The translations under genes and the position numbers were made by a program. DNA of 64,000 bases from Sitta carolinensis (taxonomy: Eukaryota; Chordata; Aves; Passeriformes; Sittidae), in assembly GCA_032173965.1 (NCBI GenBank), contig CM063295.1, positions 4,030,001 to 4,094,000 of the forward strand, in the 5' to 3' direction. Below, piece by piece: positions 22,192 to 34,600 of the stretch. Positions within the stretch are counted from its first letter, which is position 1. Every line of letters starts with the position of its first letter. The notes under the pieces were generated by a model. It was not told where the DNA came from. It made no database searches and worked only from the letters and a program-made list of their open reading frames with translations.

Positions 22192-25100
22192 GTAATGCAA
22201 GGCCGCTTCCAACAAGCAACTTAACTCTAGTGCACTTAGAGCAATAATTGGAATTTTTATGGTTGAGAAAGCAAACACTTTTAATACAGGCAAAAGCTCT
22301 CATGTAGTCAGTGAGAAGACAGTAGGAAATCAAAAAGATGGATCACCCTAATCTGTGTATTGACATCTCTCATGGCTGAATAAATGGTGTAGTTGAGCTA
22401 TATTTGCTTGTATTGATTTGTCTGCTGTTTAACATTCATGCCTTTGCTTCACGAGGTTGACCACAGGGCAGAGGATTTGCTATCCATTCTAGGTTTCTGA
22501 GGGAGTCAGCATTCCCACGGCAGGTCAGAAGACAAAGTAACTTACCATGATGTGTTTAGGTTAAGTGTTTTAGCACAGCAAATAGGAACAGTGTTAAATA
22601 TGCATTAATTCATATGTTATGCGTCACACAGAAGGAAAAAGGGGGTTGTGGTTTTGTGTGTGTAGAAATATATCACCTGCAAAGAATATTTGTACACCTC
22701 CTATTAATTTCTTTGAGCCTTCAAAGTGTAAGATCTTGCTGCAGGGCAGGAGTTCTGTATATTTAGGAGTCAGCTGGCAGCTACCAAGATCGTTGTTCTT
22801 GTGCCTGCTTTTGCTATTATTTTATTTTCATCCAAAAGTGGTGCTACTGAAGTTTCTGCTGTTAAACTAGGGATTCTGCATAGATCGTGTAGATGCTAAT
22901 TAAGCAGTAAGTATCCTGTTGTTTACAGTATTAGAAGACATTAGGAAAAGGCAGCATTTCTGAACTCTGATACAGTTGTACCATCTAAGTGGCAGTTGTT
23001 GGATATTGTGCATTGACAGGGTCAAGACACACGTGTGTTAGGGCATTTCTGTGCTGTGCTAGGGATGAGTCAAATTAACTGTGAGGGAGAGGGAAACTTT
23101 GATTGTGCTCCTTTTCCTCCAACACTTTGCTGGCATAGAGGGGTGATCACAGCACGAAACAGGTGGGTTTCCATATAGGTCCCTTCAGTAATAGAAGACT
23201 GTGGGTTGTGTTCTTCACTTCAGGCTTAATATCAGACACATATGTCTAAAATAGAAATATAGCGTTGCACAGTGGCCCTGAGCAGGTACTGGGAATCTGG
23301 GTCTTGTGGGACATGCAAGCTGAGGCTTCTTTTCATGCAGTGAGACACATGCAGCAGGCCTTCACATCCATTAGAATTTGGGGGTGAAGGTCAGACACTG
23401 GAGCTCAGTCAGACCCTCTGCCATCCTGTCCAATAAATAATTACAAGCAAATCGTGCCTTTCACTCTATGCTGATTGATGTTGAAATTGCTTTTGAAAGT
23501 TCTCATAAGTTCCTGTTATAGATTAAGTGCCGGTGTAGAAAAAATAACTGCACCCAACTGAAATGGGTGAATGTAATCAGGTTTAATGGACTCGAGAGCT
23601 TGTTGGGAATTAAATAACTATTGATTTGTTGGAAAGTTGCTGTCGTTACAAAATGCCACTCTGGATGCATTATCCAAGCAGATAGATTAGAAGAAAGGGC
23701 CCTTTGAAAATCTGGGATTCTTTATTTCAAACTTTTTACTCTTCATTCTTTCCTTAGAAAGATATATCCAGGCCTATGTTACTCCTTTAGCACAGATCTA
23801 AAATAGTCAAGCAGTAAGAACTACTGAAATAAAAAATAGGTATTAGAGATGCAGTTGAAAAATGTTCTCTGTGTGAATACTTCTGTACTGTCTTGTCTTC
23901 TCTCTCCCTGATCTCAAACCTGAAAATGGCATTTTGGAAACCAAGTGCATATTTGAGTTATTGTCCTAATCGGTGAATTACAGCGTTAAATGGTTTGAGT
24001 AATTTGTCCCAAGATTTTACCTGCACTTACAGTATCTCTGGTCAGCTTATGACACCAGAATGCTTATTGTTTTTCTCTTTAAGTAAGTCTAGTATCTAAA
24101 ATAAATAATGCAAAGGACATTTGATAGGAATATTTATGTCATCCTCTTCATAGCAGTAATTACATAACATTCCAAACTTTAATGGAAATTTTCTTCAAAA
24201 ATATGCCTTGATAAACTGATTATGTCAATGTTTTTGGTTTTTGGTTTGTTTTTTTTTTTTCCTGGGTTGCAGGTTGAGAACCACAACCCATATTTTTGAA
24301 CATGAGGCAGTTTTAACATTTTATAGGCTTTTAAGATGGCAGTTTATTTATCAGCATGGATTTCTACAGAAAGTAGGTGTACCTCTGATCAGGGATTTCC
24401 CATGATTTCCAGCTGGGTTTATTCCAAGGCTGTGTATGAAAGCAGTGTAGAACATCGCCTAGAGATTTGGGGACTATTGTGGGAGGGTTTTTCTGTGTTT
24501 TGTGTTGCACAGTTGAGCAAGAGAGATCCCTGTGGATCAAGGTTTGTCTTCAGTGGTCCTGCACCACCAAGTGCTGTTTATTATTTTGTTTAATGCTGTG
24601 GATGAGCAGCTGCTCCAGCCTCTCCTAAATTCATCAGTAAACCCTGCCCTGCATCCCCTGCTTCCTGCTGTCACACCCTCTTGTTAGGGAGCAGTGCAAT
24701 GTGTGAAACACAAAAAAGGGGTGGATACTGTGGGGGTGCCCCTCTGGACATGCCTTAGATGGGCTGCCATGTCTGTTTCCCTAATTGCATGTGTTCTATC
24801 AAGGAGATTTGTGTTCCTTTTACTGAGGTGATGTGTTCAAGTGAGATGATGGAAAGTTAAATACTTTTGTTCTTGGAGAGACACAAGGTCCAGGGCTACA
24901 GAGAGGTTAAGGTGTATCAAATTATATTAAATATACATGCAAACTTATTTTCCAGTAAATAAATGTACCTTAAACTTATTAGAATGATGGCCTAAGACTT
25001 AGTAACGCATTTTTAAATGAGAAAAAAATCTTTGCTTCTTCCTTCCTTCTCCTGGGTAAAACTATTTGAGGGGAAAAAAAAAATCACATGTAAGTACAAA

Positions 25101-27088
25101 TAATGCATAAATAGCTTTATGGCTACTGTGGGTGGGGAGATATTTTCTGCCTGGCACAAAAGGCCCGCTGGTGGCTCTGTGGCTGTCACAGCTCTGCTGC
25201 CACGAGGTCCCAGGCAGGGACTGCAGTGCAGCCACTGCAAGTGCTGAGGGCAGCCAGGCCCACGGCGTGTCAAAACTGTCCTGCTGCTTCTCCTGGCAAG
25301 GGAAAGGGAAAAAATGCCATCTGAGATTGAGTGTCAATCCAGTCAGAGGGTTCCTCTGCAGCCCTTGGTCCCCATCCCAGCTCAGGCATCTGGTTCCCGA
25401 GGGGGAGCCCGTATGTCCGGATAGGAGATGATGCTCAGGAGGGGTCGGATGGCAAAGGGCCCCTGCCCTGGCCAGGGTACAGCTGGGAGCAGTGGAGAGT
25501 GCTCCTCTTAGCACTTCTTAGAACAAATGGGAAACCAAGCTCCACCATCTGCTAAAGGAGAACGTTTGTTTTTAGGCTGCACTGTCTCACAATTCAGAGA
25601 ATACTCTTATTTCATTGAATAATATCTGAGGGGTCGTATGAGCTCCATCTTGCATGTCTCTAAACATAAAATGTTTTCAGTTGTGCTGGTTACTTGGAAT
25701 GCTGGATTTATGATAAAACATTTTGAAAACACACATGCAATATATGACATTTAAATAATGGGTGCTAAATTATTTATTACATGGCTGAGTTAGGTAGCTC
25801 CATTTCCTTTTAGCAGAGAAAGGAGTTCATAGGCATTATTATAAATGTTATTAAAGTTGAAATAGTTTAGACTTTTCAGCAAACTACTGCAAAGCTCTGG
25901 AAAGAGAGATGGTTCTATTTAATAAAAAGTATGGAAATTTAGATGTATAATTATAAGATGGGATTGTTTATGAATATAGTCAGTATTTTTAAAATATGCT
26001 TTTATTTTAACATGGTGACCAGAAAAGTTCTAAGAGTTCTGAGGATTTGAGCTTGTGTTCTAAAACCTTCTGGTTTTCCAGCTTTTATTTGCTTACTTAT
26101 TTATGTAGTGATAAAGGGGAGAACTGAAGACGAATAGAAAATAGGCTGGTGATTAATTATTTCAATATATTGTGAATTACTGTACTTTTATGTACATCAT
26201 TCTTAAGCTTAGATTTTTCTGAAGATACTTTAATTTTCTTTTCCTATGTATCTCATTTTCCATAACTAGTTAAACCAGCGTGTTTGACTGACAACTGAAA
26301 AAGTGGTAATCTGGAGACTGTTCCATTTTATTTTAGGGCTGAGAGAGTTGCCTAGAATATGCTGTGAAAAGTTGTGGTGCAGACTTCATCATGGTGCCAT
26401 CACTTTACCCATCTGGAAAATCCTTGTTTTAGTGCCGTGTTGGCAAGTGCTAGCAGTGGGTACATTCTGAATACGTGTAGGTGTGAGTGTGTTAGGCCAT
26501 CTGCAAAATCACTCTTGCATTCGGCAGTCCAGTCTTGGTGAACGCTGTGGATTTGTTGTGTCACCTTACATGAGAAAGGCTTTTGTGATTTGGTAGGTTT
26601 TATTTCAATAATGCATTTGAAATAGCAATGAGGAGAGGTTTGAGTTCTTCCAGTGCTGCCTGCAGTGATGTGCGGGTGTTGCTGTTGGGTTTAGATTAGG
26701 ATCTGGTGGAAAGCAGAGAATCGTTTCTGTTTGCATTGGCTGAATTGCCTCTTTGAAATGCAGTAAGTAGATGATTTAGTGTAAATGCAGATTTATTCTG
26801 GCTTGATTGTGTTGTTCTGTCTCTCCTCTTACTAGTACTGTACTCCCTGTGCTTTGTGAGTGGAGGATGAATATGTTCTACTATTGCAATCACTTTTCAT
26901 CTGAGTATGCATCTTGTCTCGGTTTTGAGGGACCAAATCTAACATTTCTTCTCTCAGTCTGAGAGTGGCAAAGTTTTTCTCCCTTAGGCATCAAAAGTCC
27001 TTTTGGCACATGTGAAGTTAATGATGAATATAGTCTGTATTGTTTGGTAGCTGAATTTTTTTGTAAACAATGTTTAAATATCTGGAAA
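22192..27088 (+). other. Start of the downstream RBFOX intron
   Basis: Begins with the GTAATG donor. AT-rich unique sequence, apart from the GC-rich patch at 25120-25510. No further exon was recognised and no TGCATG was noticed in the first few hundred bases. Confidence 0.65.
25120..25510. other. GC-rich patch with CpGs, no recognised gene
   Basis: The composition jumps relative to the flanks and there are CpGs in the right half (GTTCCCGAGGGG, CCCGTATGTCCGG, GGGTCGGATGG). Overlapping ORFs of 74-150 codons occur on both strands, which is the mark of stop-poor composition rather than coding. An unrecognised repeat or a regulatory element are the alternatives. Confidence 0.4.
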
Positions 27089-28605
27089 TCACAGACTCAT
27101 GGAATTGTTTCTTGGAAAAGACCTTTAGGATTGTCGAGTCTGACTGTTAATCCAGCACTGCCAAGTCCAACATTAATGGATGTTTTTAAGTGCCACATCT
27201 ACGCTTAATTTTTAATTTACCGTTTTTAAATACCTCCAGGGATGATGATTCAACCATTTCCCTGGGCAGCCTGTTCCAATGCTTGACAACTCCTTTCTGA
27301 CATCCAATTTAAACGTTCCCTGGTGCAACTTGAAGCCATTTCCTCTTGTTCCGTTGCTTGGGAGCAGAGCCCAATCGCCACCTGGCTACAACCTCCTGCC
27401 AAGACATTGTAGAGAATGAGAAGGTTCCCCTTGAGCCTCCTTTTCTCCAGGCTGAGCCCCTGCTGCTCTGGTGCTCCAGCCATTCCCCAGCTCCGTTCCC
27501 TGCCCTGGACGCGCTCCAGCCCCTCCAAGTCGTTCCTGTCACGAGGAGCCCAGCAGTGACCCCAGAAGCTGAGCTGTGTCCGGGGCAGGGGGCAGTCCCT
27601 GTCCTGGTCCTGCTGGCCACACCGTGGCTGGCATGAGCCAGCCGTCACGGCCACATGCTGGATCATTCCACACCCCCAGGGCCTTTTGTGCTCCAGGGGC
27701 TTCTGGTGGCCCAAGGGCAGCACCCTGGCCTCGTCCAAGAGGACTTGAGCCTCTGGACCAGCCAGCCTGGCCAGGGCCCTCTGCAGAGCCTCCCTGCCCG
27801 CCAGCAGCTCCTCGGAGTCATCCCCAGCCTTCCTGAGGGATGTGGGGAAGGACTCCCTTGTCCAGAGCGTGGATCAAGATCCTGAGCAGCGCTGCTCCAG
27901 TGCTGAGCCCGGGGAGGGCTGCTGGTGCCGGCCCCAGGCGGAGCCATTCCCTGCCCTGCCCTGCTGGAGCCATTCCCTGCCCCAGTCCCGGCCGGAGCCA
28001 TTCCCCGCCCTGCCCCGGCCGGAGCCATTCCCAGTCCCGGCCGGAGCCATTCCTGCCCCAGTCCCGGCCGGAGCCATCTCCCGCCCCAGTCCCGGCCGGA
28101 GCCATTCCCCGCCCGCCCCGCCGGAGCCATTCCCAGTCCCGGCCGGAGCCATTCCCAGCGCCGGCCGGAGCCATTCCCAGCGCCGGCCGGAGCCATTCCC
28201 TGCCCTGCCCCGGCCGGAGCCATTCCCTGCCCTGCCCCGGCCGGAGCCGTTCCCTGCTCCAGCTGGAGCCATTCCCTGCCCCAGCCCCAGCCGGATCCAT
28301 TCCCTTCCCCAGCCGGAGCCATTCCCTTCCCCAGCCGAAGCCATTCCCTGCCACTCTCTGGCCTGCCCAGCTTTTCCCACAGAGGACGTTGCACCCCTCC
28401 ACGCCACGGCCAGCCAGGTGCCAGCACAGTTGTGTGGGAATGATGTCGGGTAGGCACATCCACAGCCTTTCCCTCATCCCCTGAGCAGGTCACCTTAGGA
28501 GGAGATCAGGTCACTCAAGCAGCACCTGCCTTTTTAAACCCAGGCCTGATGGCTTCATTGTCCTGTATGTGCCTTTTGATGGCGCTCAACATGATCTCCT
28601 CCATC
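27089..28605 (-). mobile_element. Long CR1 non-LTR retrotransposon copy, antisense, with internal minisatellite
   Basis: Read on the minus strand this is about 1.5 kb of CR1 3' sequence. On the plus strand the tail is at the left (TCACAGACTCATGGAATTG), followed by landmark antisense blocks: CCTGGGCAGCCTGTTCCAATG near 27262, TTTCCTCTTGTTC near 27340, CCTCCTTTTCTCCAGGCTGA near 27438, GTCCTGCTGGCCACACC near 27606, CCCTCTGCAGAGCCTCC near 27778, and CATCCACAGCCTTTCCCTCATCCCC near 28458. The right part corresponds to the reverse-transcriptase end of ORF2. There are no intact coding frames. The expected sequence between about 27927 and 28352 is replaced by a tandem array. Confidence 0.92.
27927..28352. 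repeat. GC-rich minisatellite, about 17 units of 22-28 bp (core GGCCGGAGCCATTCCC)
   Basis: Seventeen near-identical copies of a GGAGCCATTCC core occur from about 27940 to 28345, spaced 22 to 28 bases apart. Spacers are CCTGCCCTGCCCCGG-like or CAGTCCCGG-like, so there are short and long unit types. Most units carry the palindrome CCGGCCGG. Edge units are degenerate (GGATCCATT at about 28293, GAAGCCATT at about 28337) and central units are more uniform, the usual pattern for arrays growing by unequal exchange or slippage. Stops are rare on both strands, which creates long spurious ORFs. Confidence 0.95.
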
Positions 28606-31600
28606 CAACTTCAGATTAAATTGCTTTTCCTTTTAATCCATGGCTCAAGCAGTGTAGCCCAGAAGCATTGCCAGTGAAACCTGTTAGCTGCTCAAGAGGC
28701 TGCAGACACCTTGAAAGTATTTGGTTATTGCTACTGCAAGAGTTTATATTCCTTTAGCTTGCCTTTATTTCTTGCTAATAATTGCAGATATCGTCAAATA
28801 CCTGGTGAGCCCACAGGGGCAAGAGGGAGGGTAATGAATGGAATGGCTTTCCCACTGACTAAAAATGACAATTGTAATGAGAGGAATAGCTTATCTGAAT
28901 AGCTTTACTTCAGCTAAAAAACAAGTGGTTATTCTGCCCTGCCATCCGCATAACTTTTTCTCCCTGGCCTTTATTTTGGAAATCAATGGGTGACATGGTT
29001 CCAATGGCTAAGGCAATGCTGTGTTACCTCTTTCACCTCTTACTCTGTCAGCTCAGTTAATGCTGTGTTATAGTCAGGGCTTTTTTCATCTGCCAGGTTT
29101 CATCTGACATTCAACAGGCAGATTTTTTTTTCCCCTTTTCTACTTGATATCAGTATTAGTGAATTTTAGACCTGATGATCTATAATTATGGTCCCTGGCT
29201 TGAGTGTTGGATAATACACTCCAGAGGAGTGTTTTAGTATGGCAAGAGCTGGGTAAATTGGGCCTTTCTGACTGCAGGGGGTTTTAGGAGAATAAATACA
29301 AGAATATTTGAGTTTGTAAGAAAAAACTTAATTTCTAGACATGAAATAGCTTTCATTAGGGTAAGTTCTATTTATTTTTTCAGGCCCTAAGTAGGATAAT
29401 GCTTTTAAGATTTGCATTCTCCGTAAAAGCTGATTGTTTAACTTGGCTCCCCCAGCTAGAAACCAGCAAGCTGATACTGCTGTTTCAAAGGATCTGGAAT
29501 TCAAGCTCATTTTTTTTTTCTGTTTTCTGACTCATGCATAATCATCAATAATAAAACTTCTGATGGCCAGATTATGACAGGAGATACAACTTTGAAGTTC
29601 TTCTGCCTTCAGTAGAATTATTCACGACTGATATAAAAATATGCTTGTACATCTAAATATAGAACAGCCATTTTAATGGAGTTTGCTTGAATATTTCACC
29701 TATTTACCCTCTGATAAATTATCTCGTGTTACATGAACTAATGTTAGAAATCCAGTTCAAATACTTCTTTTGGCCTGTCTGCTTGCTTGCTTTTTTTAAC
29801 TGAGGTGTTCAGGTAACTGTTTGCTCAGACCTGGTTTCAAAGAGAGTGTTGTAAAAACATATGAAATGTCTATTTCAGTAGATCAGGTTGTGCAAAAAAT
29901 ATGGTAAGGATGTAATTATTTCAAGTATATTACTTTCACCCGAACCAACTGGGAATTGTATTTAACTGTTCTATTGCTACCTAAGAGTGGTGGAACCACA
30001 TCTGGAAAATATTTGGCAGACAGATATCACAGATAATTTGGAAAATGTTGAGGACCTTTTTTAGTGTAGTGACAGGTCATGAACACTGTCAATAGATAAA
30101 TGACCCAGGTAAATTTTCTGTGTCAAACTTTCTCCCTGTGTTTCACAAGACTCTGGTTATCATGGATTAGGGTAATTTCTGATACCCTGGTTCCTTTTAT
30201 TTCTTTAGGGAAGAGCTGTATGAGCTAGAGAGCTTGGAGAATGACTTAATCTTCCAATTCTGATGGGTTTAATAAATCAGTAAAGAATGAAATTTCTTTT
30301 TTAAATCTGCATTTTGTTTTGTTGTTTATCAAGCTGAGAAGAAAAGTCTCTTGCCTGTATATTCAGGAGTCAGAATGGTTTGTGGTCTTATTTTATTTGA
30401 GGCCTTGAACTAAATAAATCATGGTGAATATCAAGGAATGTTAGTCATCAAGGAAAAGCTATCCAGACTTTGGTGAGCATCCTTCTGTAAAAGCAACTTC
30501 TTAAGCTAAATCTATAAGTACTCAAAGCAGTCAAGTGATCTGAACTATGCTGGTTTTTTATTGCTTTTTTTTTCTATATTCTGAGGGAGTAAAATTATTA
30601 TTTATTATTTATCATCCCAAGGCTTTTTCATCTTCTGGAGCTGGAAGTATGCTGTTGTTAAGTCTCTGTCCTGACTTTGCCATATTACTGCAAAGCATGT
30701 AGTGCCCTCCTGTTTGCTAATTAGCAGCATTTGAAAGTCATGGAGGAGCAAATGGCAGGTTGTTCCTATATTGGTTTATTATGATAAATCTCTGTGACAC
30801 TTTGCTTTCTCTGTACCATTTTGATGTAGAGCAGATTCAGTAAAATGCATCTCCAGACATCTTTAGACATGTAAACTTCAAAACACAGAATCCAGGCAAA
30901 AGAGTGCTGCCAAAATGCAAATCCAAGTGTTTCTCTGTAAATTACTAGCAGCTGTGCAGGTACACATCAGCTGTCTTTATTTTCACTGACAGTGGTGCTG
31001 AATATGAGCATGTTTCAAACACTTGGAGAACAAATCATATTGACACTTGAAACCAAGAAAGGAAAAAGGAAATCTTCCAACATTTTACTTCCATTCAAGA
31101 GAAAAACTTACAATTAAGTTAAAACAGAACCTAAAAATGGGTGAATATTTCGAAGAGAATAGCAAGGACAGGTTTAGAAAAAAAACAGGCTTCTTAAAAG
31201 CTGTAGCCCTGTAGTTGTCTAAAAGCAAGATGACATTTAGTTGAGAAATAAAAGGTGACTAGAGGTGAGGGGAAGCACATCTTCCTGCATTTGTGAATGA
31301 TCCTGGAGATAATAATCCAGAATGAATCATTCTTTCTTTCCTGCTAGCCTCCGTGTGGTGCTGACTGAGGTGAATTAGCAAAGCTGAGAAGTCCTTTGCT
31401 ACTCCCTGGAGATCACTTGGCTCTGTCAGGGCAGCTCAGGGGACTCAGCTCAGCTGGATGCTGAGCAGTCTGCACGCTGGGACCTGCTGCAGCTCTGCAG
31501 TGTTTAGCCTCTGTGCAAAATGCCTCCTTATTCCCAGTGTTGCACGTGTATTTTATGTGTCCAGAATTGGTGTTGATGTTGTTTTTGGGACATTTGGTTT

Positions 31601-34600
31601 AGTGCTTGACCACCTTTTTACTTTTTTATTATTTCTCTGATGTATTAGATCTTGCTTATGCAAAAATACTTTAGAGATACTTTTTTAATATTTAGAGAAA
31701 TACAGAACAGCTTTTTTTAAATGAAATAGGCTCACTTTTGCTAGATTTTCTTTGACTTGGAATTGTACTGAAAATGGTATATGAATACTTTTTTTAATTA
31801 ATTTATATCTTGCTTACAGTTGAGGTACAGAGAGAAAGTAAACCTCTACAACTGTATTTCAGTGCTCAGTCAGAATGGAAATATTTTCCCTTCAGTTACT
31901 GATTATAAATAAATAAACAAAAACCACATAACATGGAAACTGTTTAGAGCCATAAAAACCCACTAGGATGGAAGGGAATTCTGACTGTACATGAAAACCA
32001 GAAAGGGGAAATTCTTGAGAAAACCATGAGTATTGTTAACAGAATCTCAGCAAAATTTGGTTCTGTACAGGCTGAACCATACTTGGAAAGGTCTGATCCC
32101 CTCAGTAGCTTGAATAATTTATGTTTTGTTATGCGTTTGTAGCAACTAATTACTGCAGGGTGGGTTTTAAGTTTGTGGTACCTGGGAAGTGTCTGTCCAG
32201 GTCCGTGCTATGGAGGGCATGGGTTCCCTGTTTGATCTGCTTTCCAAGGAGGGCTCCCTTCAGAAGTGCAGCAAGCTTTTCTACCTTGTCCTGAGCCAGC
32301 CAGGAGGATGAGCAATCTAACGTGTTCTGCTGTGACAAGTCACGCAAGAGGCTGCTCTGAGGTGAACGTGGCAAACAGCACCAGCTTTCCTCTCACTGAG
32401 GGAAATGAAATGGAATTGGAGCAACCCCTCCTTCTGGAACACAGGAGTGTATTCCACTTCTGATTATTACTTTTTCAAAATTCATATATCTAGACCTTGA
32501 GCTGTTTAAGGGGAGGGAGGTGTTTATTTCTTTTTTTTTATTTTATTTTTTTCCCTGATGTTTAAAACCAGTAAAAAGCAAACTTGAAATCCTGAAACTG
32601 TCTTGTGACCAACTCTTCAAAAATAATTTCTCTTTGTCATCTATTTTCATTTAAAACTTAAATATGTCTCACTTTTGGTACTCAAATGCAAGAGGATTTG
32701 AGGCTAGCTGAAACACAGCAGTTCTTAAAAGACAATCCAGTTTTAGGCAAATTGTTCTTCCTTCTCGATGTCAACTCAGTTCTGGTGTTTCCCATTCATT
32801 TAAAAAAAGTGTGTGCAGAAGTGACTCAGTGTAGTTCCAAGTTTGTTTACTCATTCAGCATCTTAAGCATAAAATGAAGGCAAGCATTGTGTGTAAGGAT
32901 TTGCTTCTGAGTACTTCTAAAGGTTACCTGAAGTTGTTGATATCCAAAGAAATGTTTCAAAAACTGATCATTCTGTAAGAAAAGAAATAGATGGATCAGT
33001 TTCATTCTAGCACTGGTCAGTGTGTCTGGAAAAGTGTCCTCAGTGGCTTCTGGGGTGAATTATTTTTTAGACAGAAGTTGTTGAAACCCACTCAAACCCT
33101 GGACACTGCTGTTACAGGAAATGAGATCCATCCATTGCAGGCTTGTCTGAGCACCATTTTTAACTGACATACTGTGCTGGATTGACTGGAGTGAGTACAT
33201 GGGCTCTTTTACTGCAGAGATGAATGTTTTTATTTTTACGCCTTCCTCCGTGAAGGAACAGTTCAAATCAGACATGGGGAAATGGAACAGATGTTTGTGC
33301 ACATTTCCCATCTGAAAATGCCTTCCACTGGCCAAGACAATTGTTAGGCACAATTAAGCCCAGTATATACATCGTGTGCTGTATGCCAGGGCTGCTGAGG
33401 GTGTTCCCAACAGGTTTGGAGAGAAGGAAGCTCATCTGAACTTTGATCCCTGGCAGGTTATGAGTGTCACTGTGTGAAAAACAAAGGAGATTCCAGCTCA
33501 GAGTCTGTGCCTCAACATACTGCACGTGTCCTTAAGATACAGCTGTACTACATGCAGCTGTAGATTTAGGAGACACTTTGAATCCATGAGACAATTTATC
33601 ATGCATTTCAAGGGTGCTAGCACTTGAAATCTGATTTTTGGAAGGCATTTGGTGTAATGTTGCCAACTGACTTTGAAAGCTTGTGATATTACGCCTTGTA
33701 GTGTTCCACATTCAGTGTAATTGTCACTGTAATCAGCTTTATGATGGCAAATCTTCATGATGACTGCAGGGATATGTTTTTTGCATATTATGTCTGAAAT
33801 GTGAGTTCTTGATTTCAAAGGTATAGTGGTAGTTGAGGGAGGAAGCACTGCAGACTTTTGAACTCATGTATGAAATGTTTATGCAGAGAGTGGAATTTGT
33901 CATTTCCAGGGATGTGATAGCATCTACTGTTGAAAAAGACACTGAGAACCAAATGCTCTTATATTTTGTGATTTGTATTGTAATTGAACCCATTAGAGTT
34001 GGCCATTCTGGAATAGCATGCTTTGCTGGCAGAAAATTGCAGTGATTGACTATTTTTGTTGTATCAGACTATTATGCAGACATTGTGAATGTGTGTTGAC
34101 CTAAAAATGTCAGTGGCTATTTCATATCCGTCTTTATTTTCTTTATTTCTTTATTTTCTTTTTCTTTCTTCTTTTTCTTTTTTTTTTTCTTCATTTTTTC
34201 TTTTTATCTTTCTTTTTATTTTCTTTTTTTTTTTTTCCTCTGTGGTGTGGAGAGATGACACAAAAATCCAAGACAGACATTGCTTTTCTGTTGTGTAATG
34301 CCTGCCTTTTAATAATGTAAAAAGCTCTGTGCCAGGTCTCTAAACAGAGCCTGTAAGTTCTGGGGCAGCCAGTAAGTTTTTCCACTGAAACGTGCAAGAG
34401 GATTGTAAAGCCTCTTTGTTATTCCACTCTTATTTTCCTGTAAAAAGAGAAGAATCTACAAAGGGTGTTTCCCTGTCCCTCTGGCCTTGATTCTCTATAT
34501 AATGTTTTTATTACTTCCTCTATAAATAGATATAAGTAGGGTTTGATATCTCCCATCATTTTTACTCATGGCAGCAGTAAGACAACCCTTGTCCTAAGTG

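Noticed and set aside
22192..22500. RBFOX autoregulation through TGCATG sites next to the exon
   Set aside because: No TGCATG was seen close to the exon. Scattered copies elsewhere are about as frequent as chance predicts.
27663..28493. 276-codon minus-strand ORF (and 219/214/203-codon ORFs in other frames) rich in Gly, Trp, Arg or Pro
   Set aside because: Produced by the minisatellite and the flanking GC-rich CR1. All frames on both strands are open, and the protein is only the translated repeat unit.
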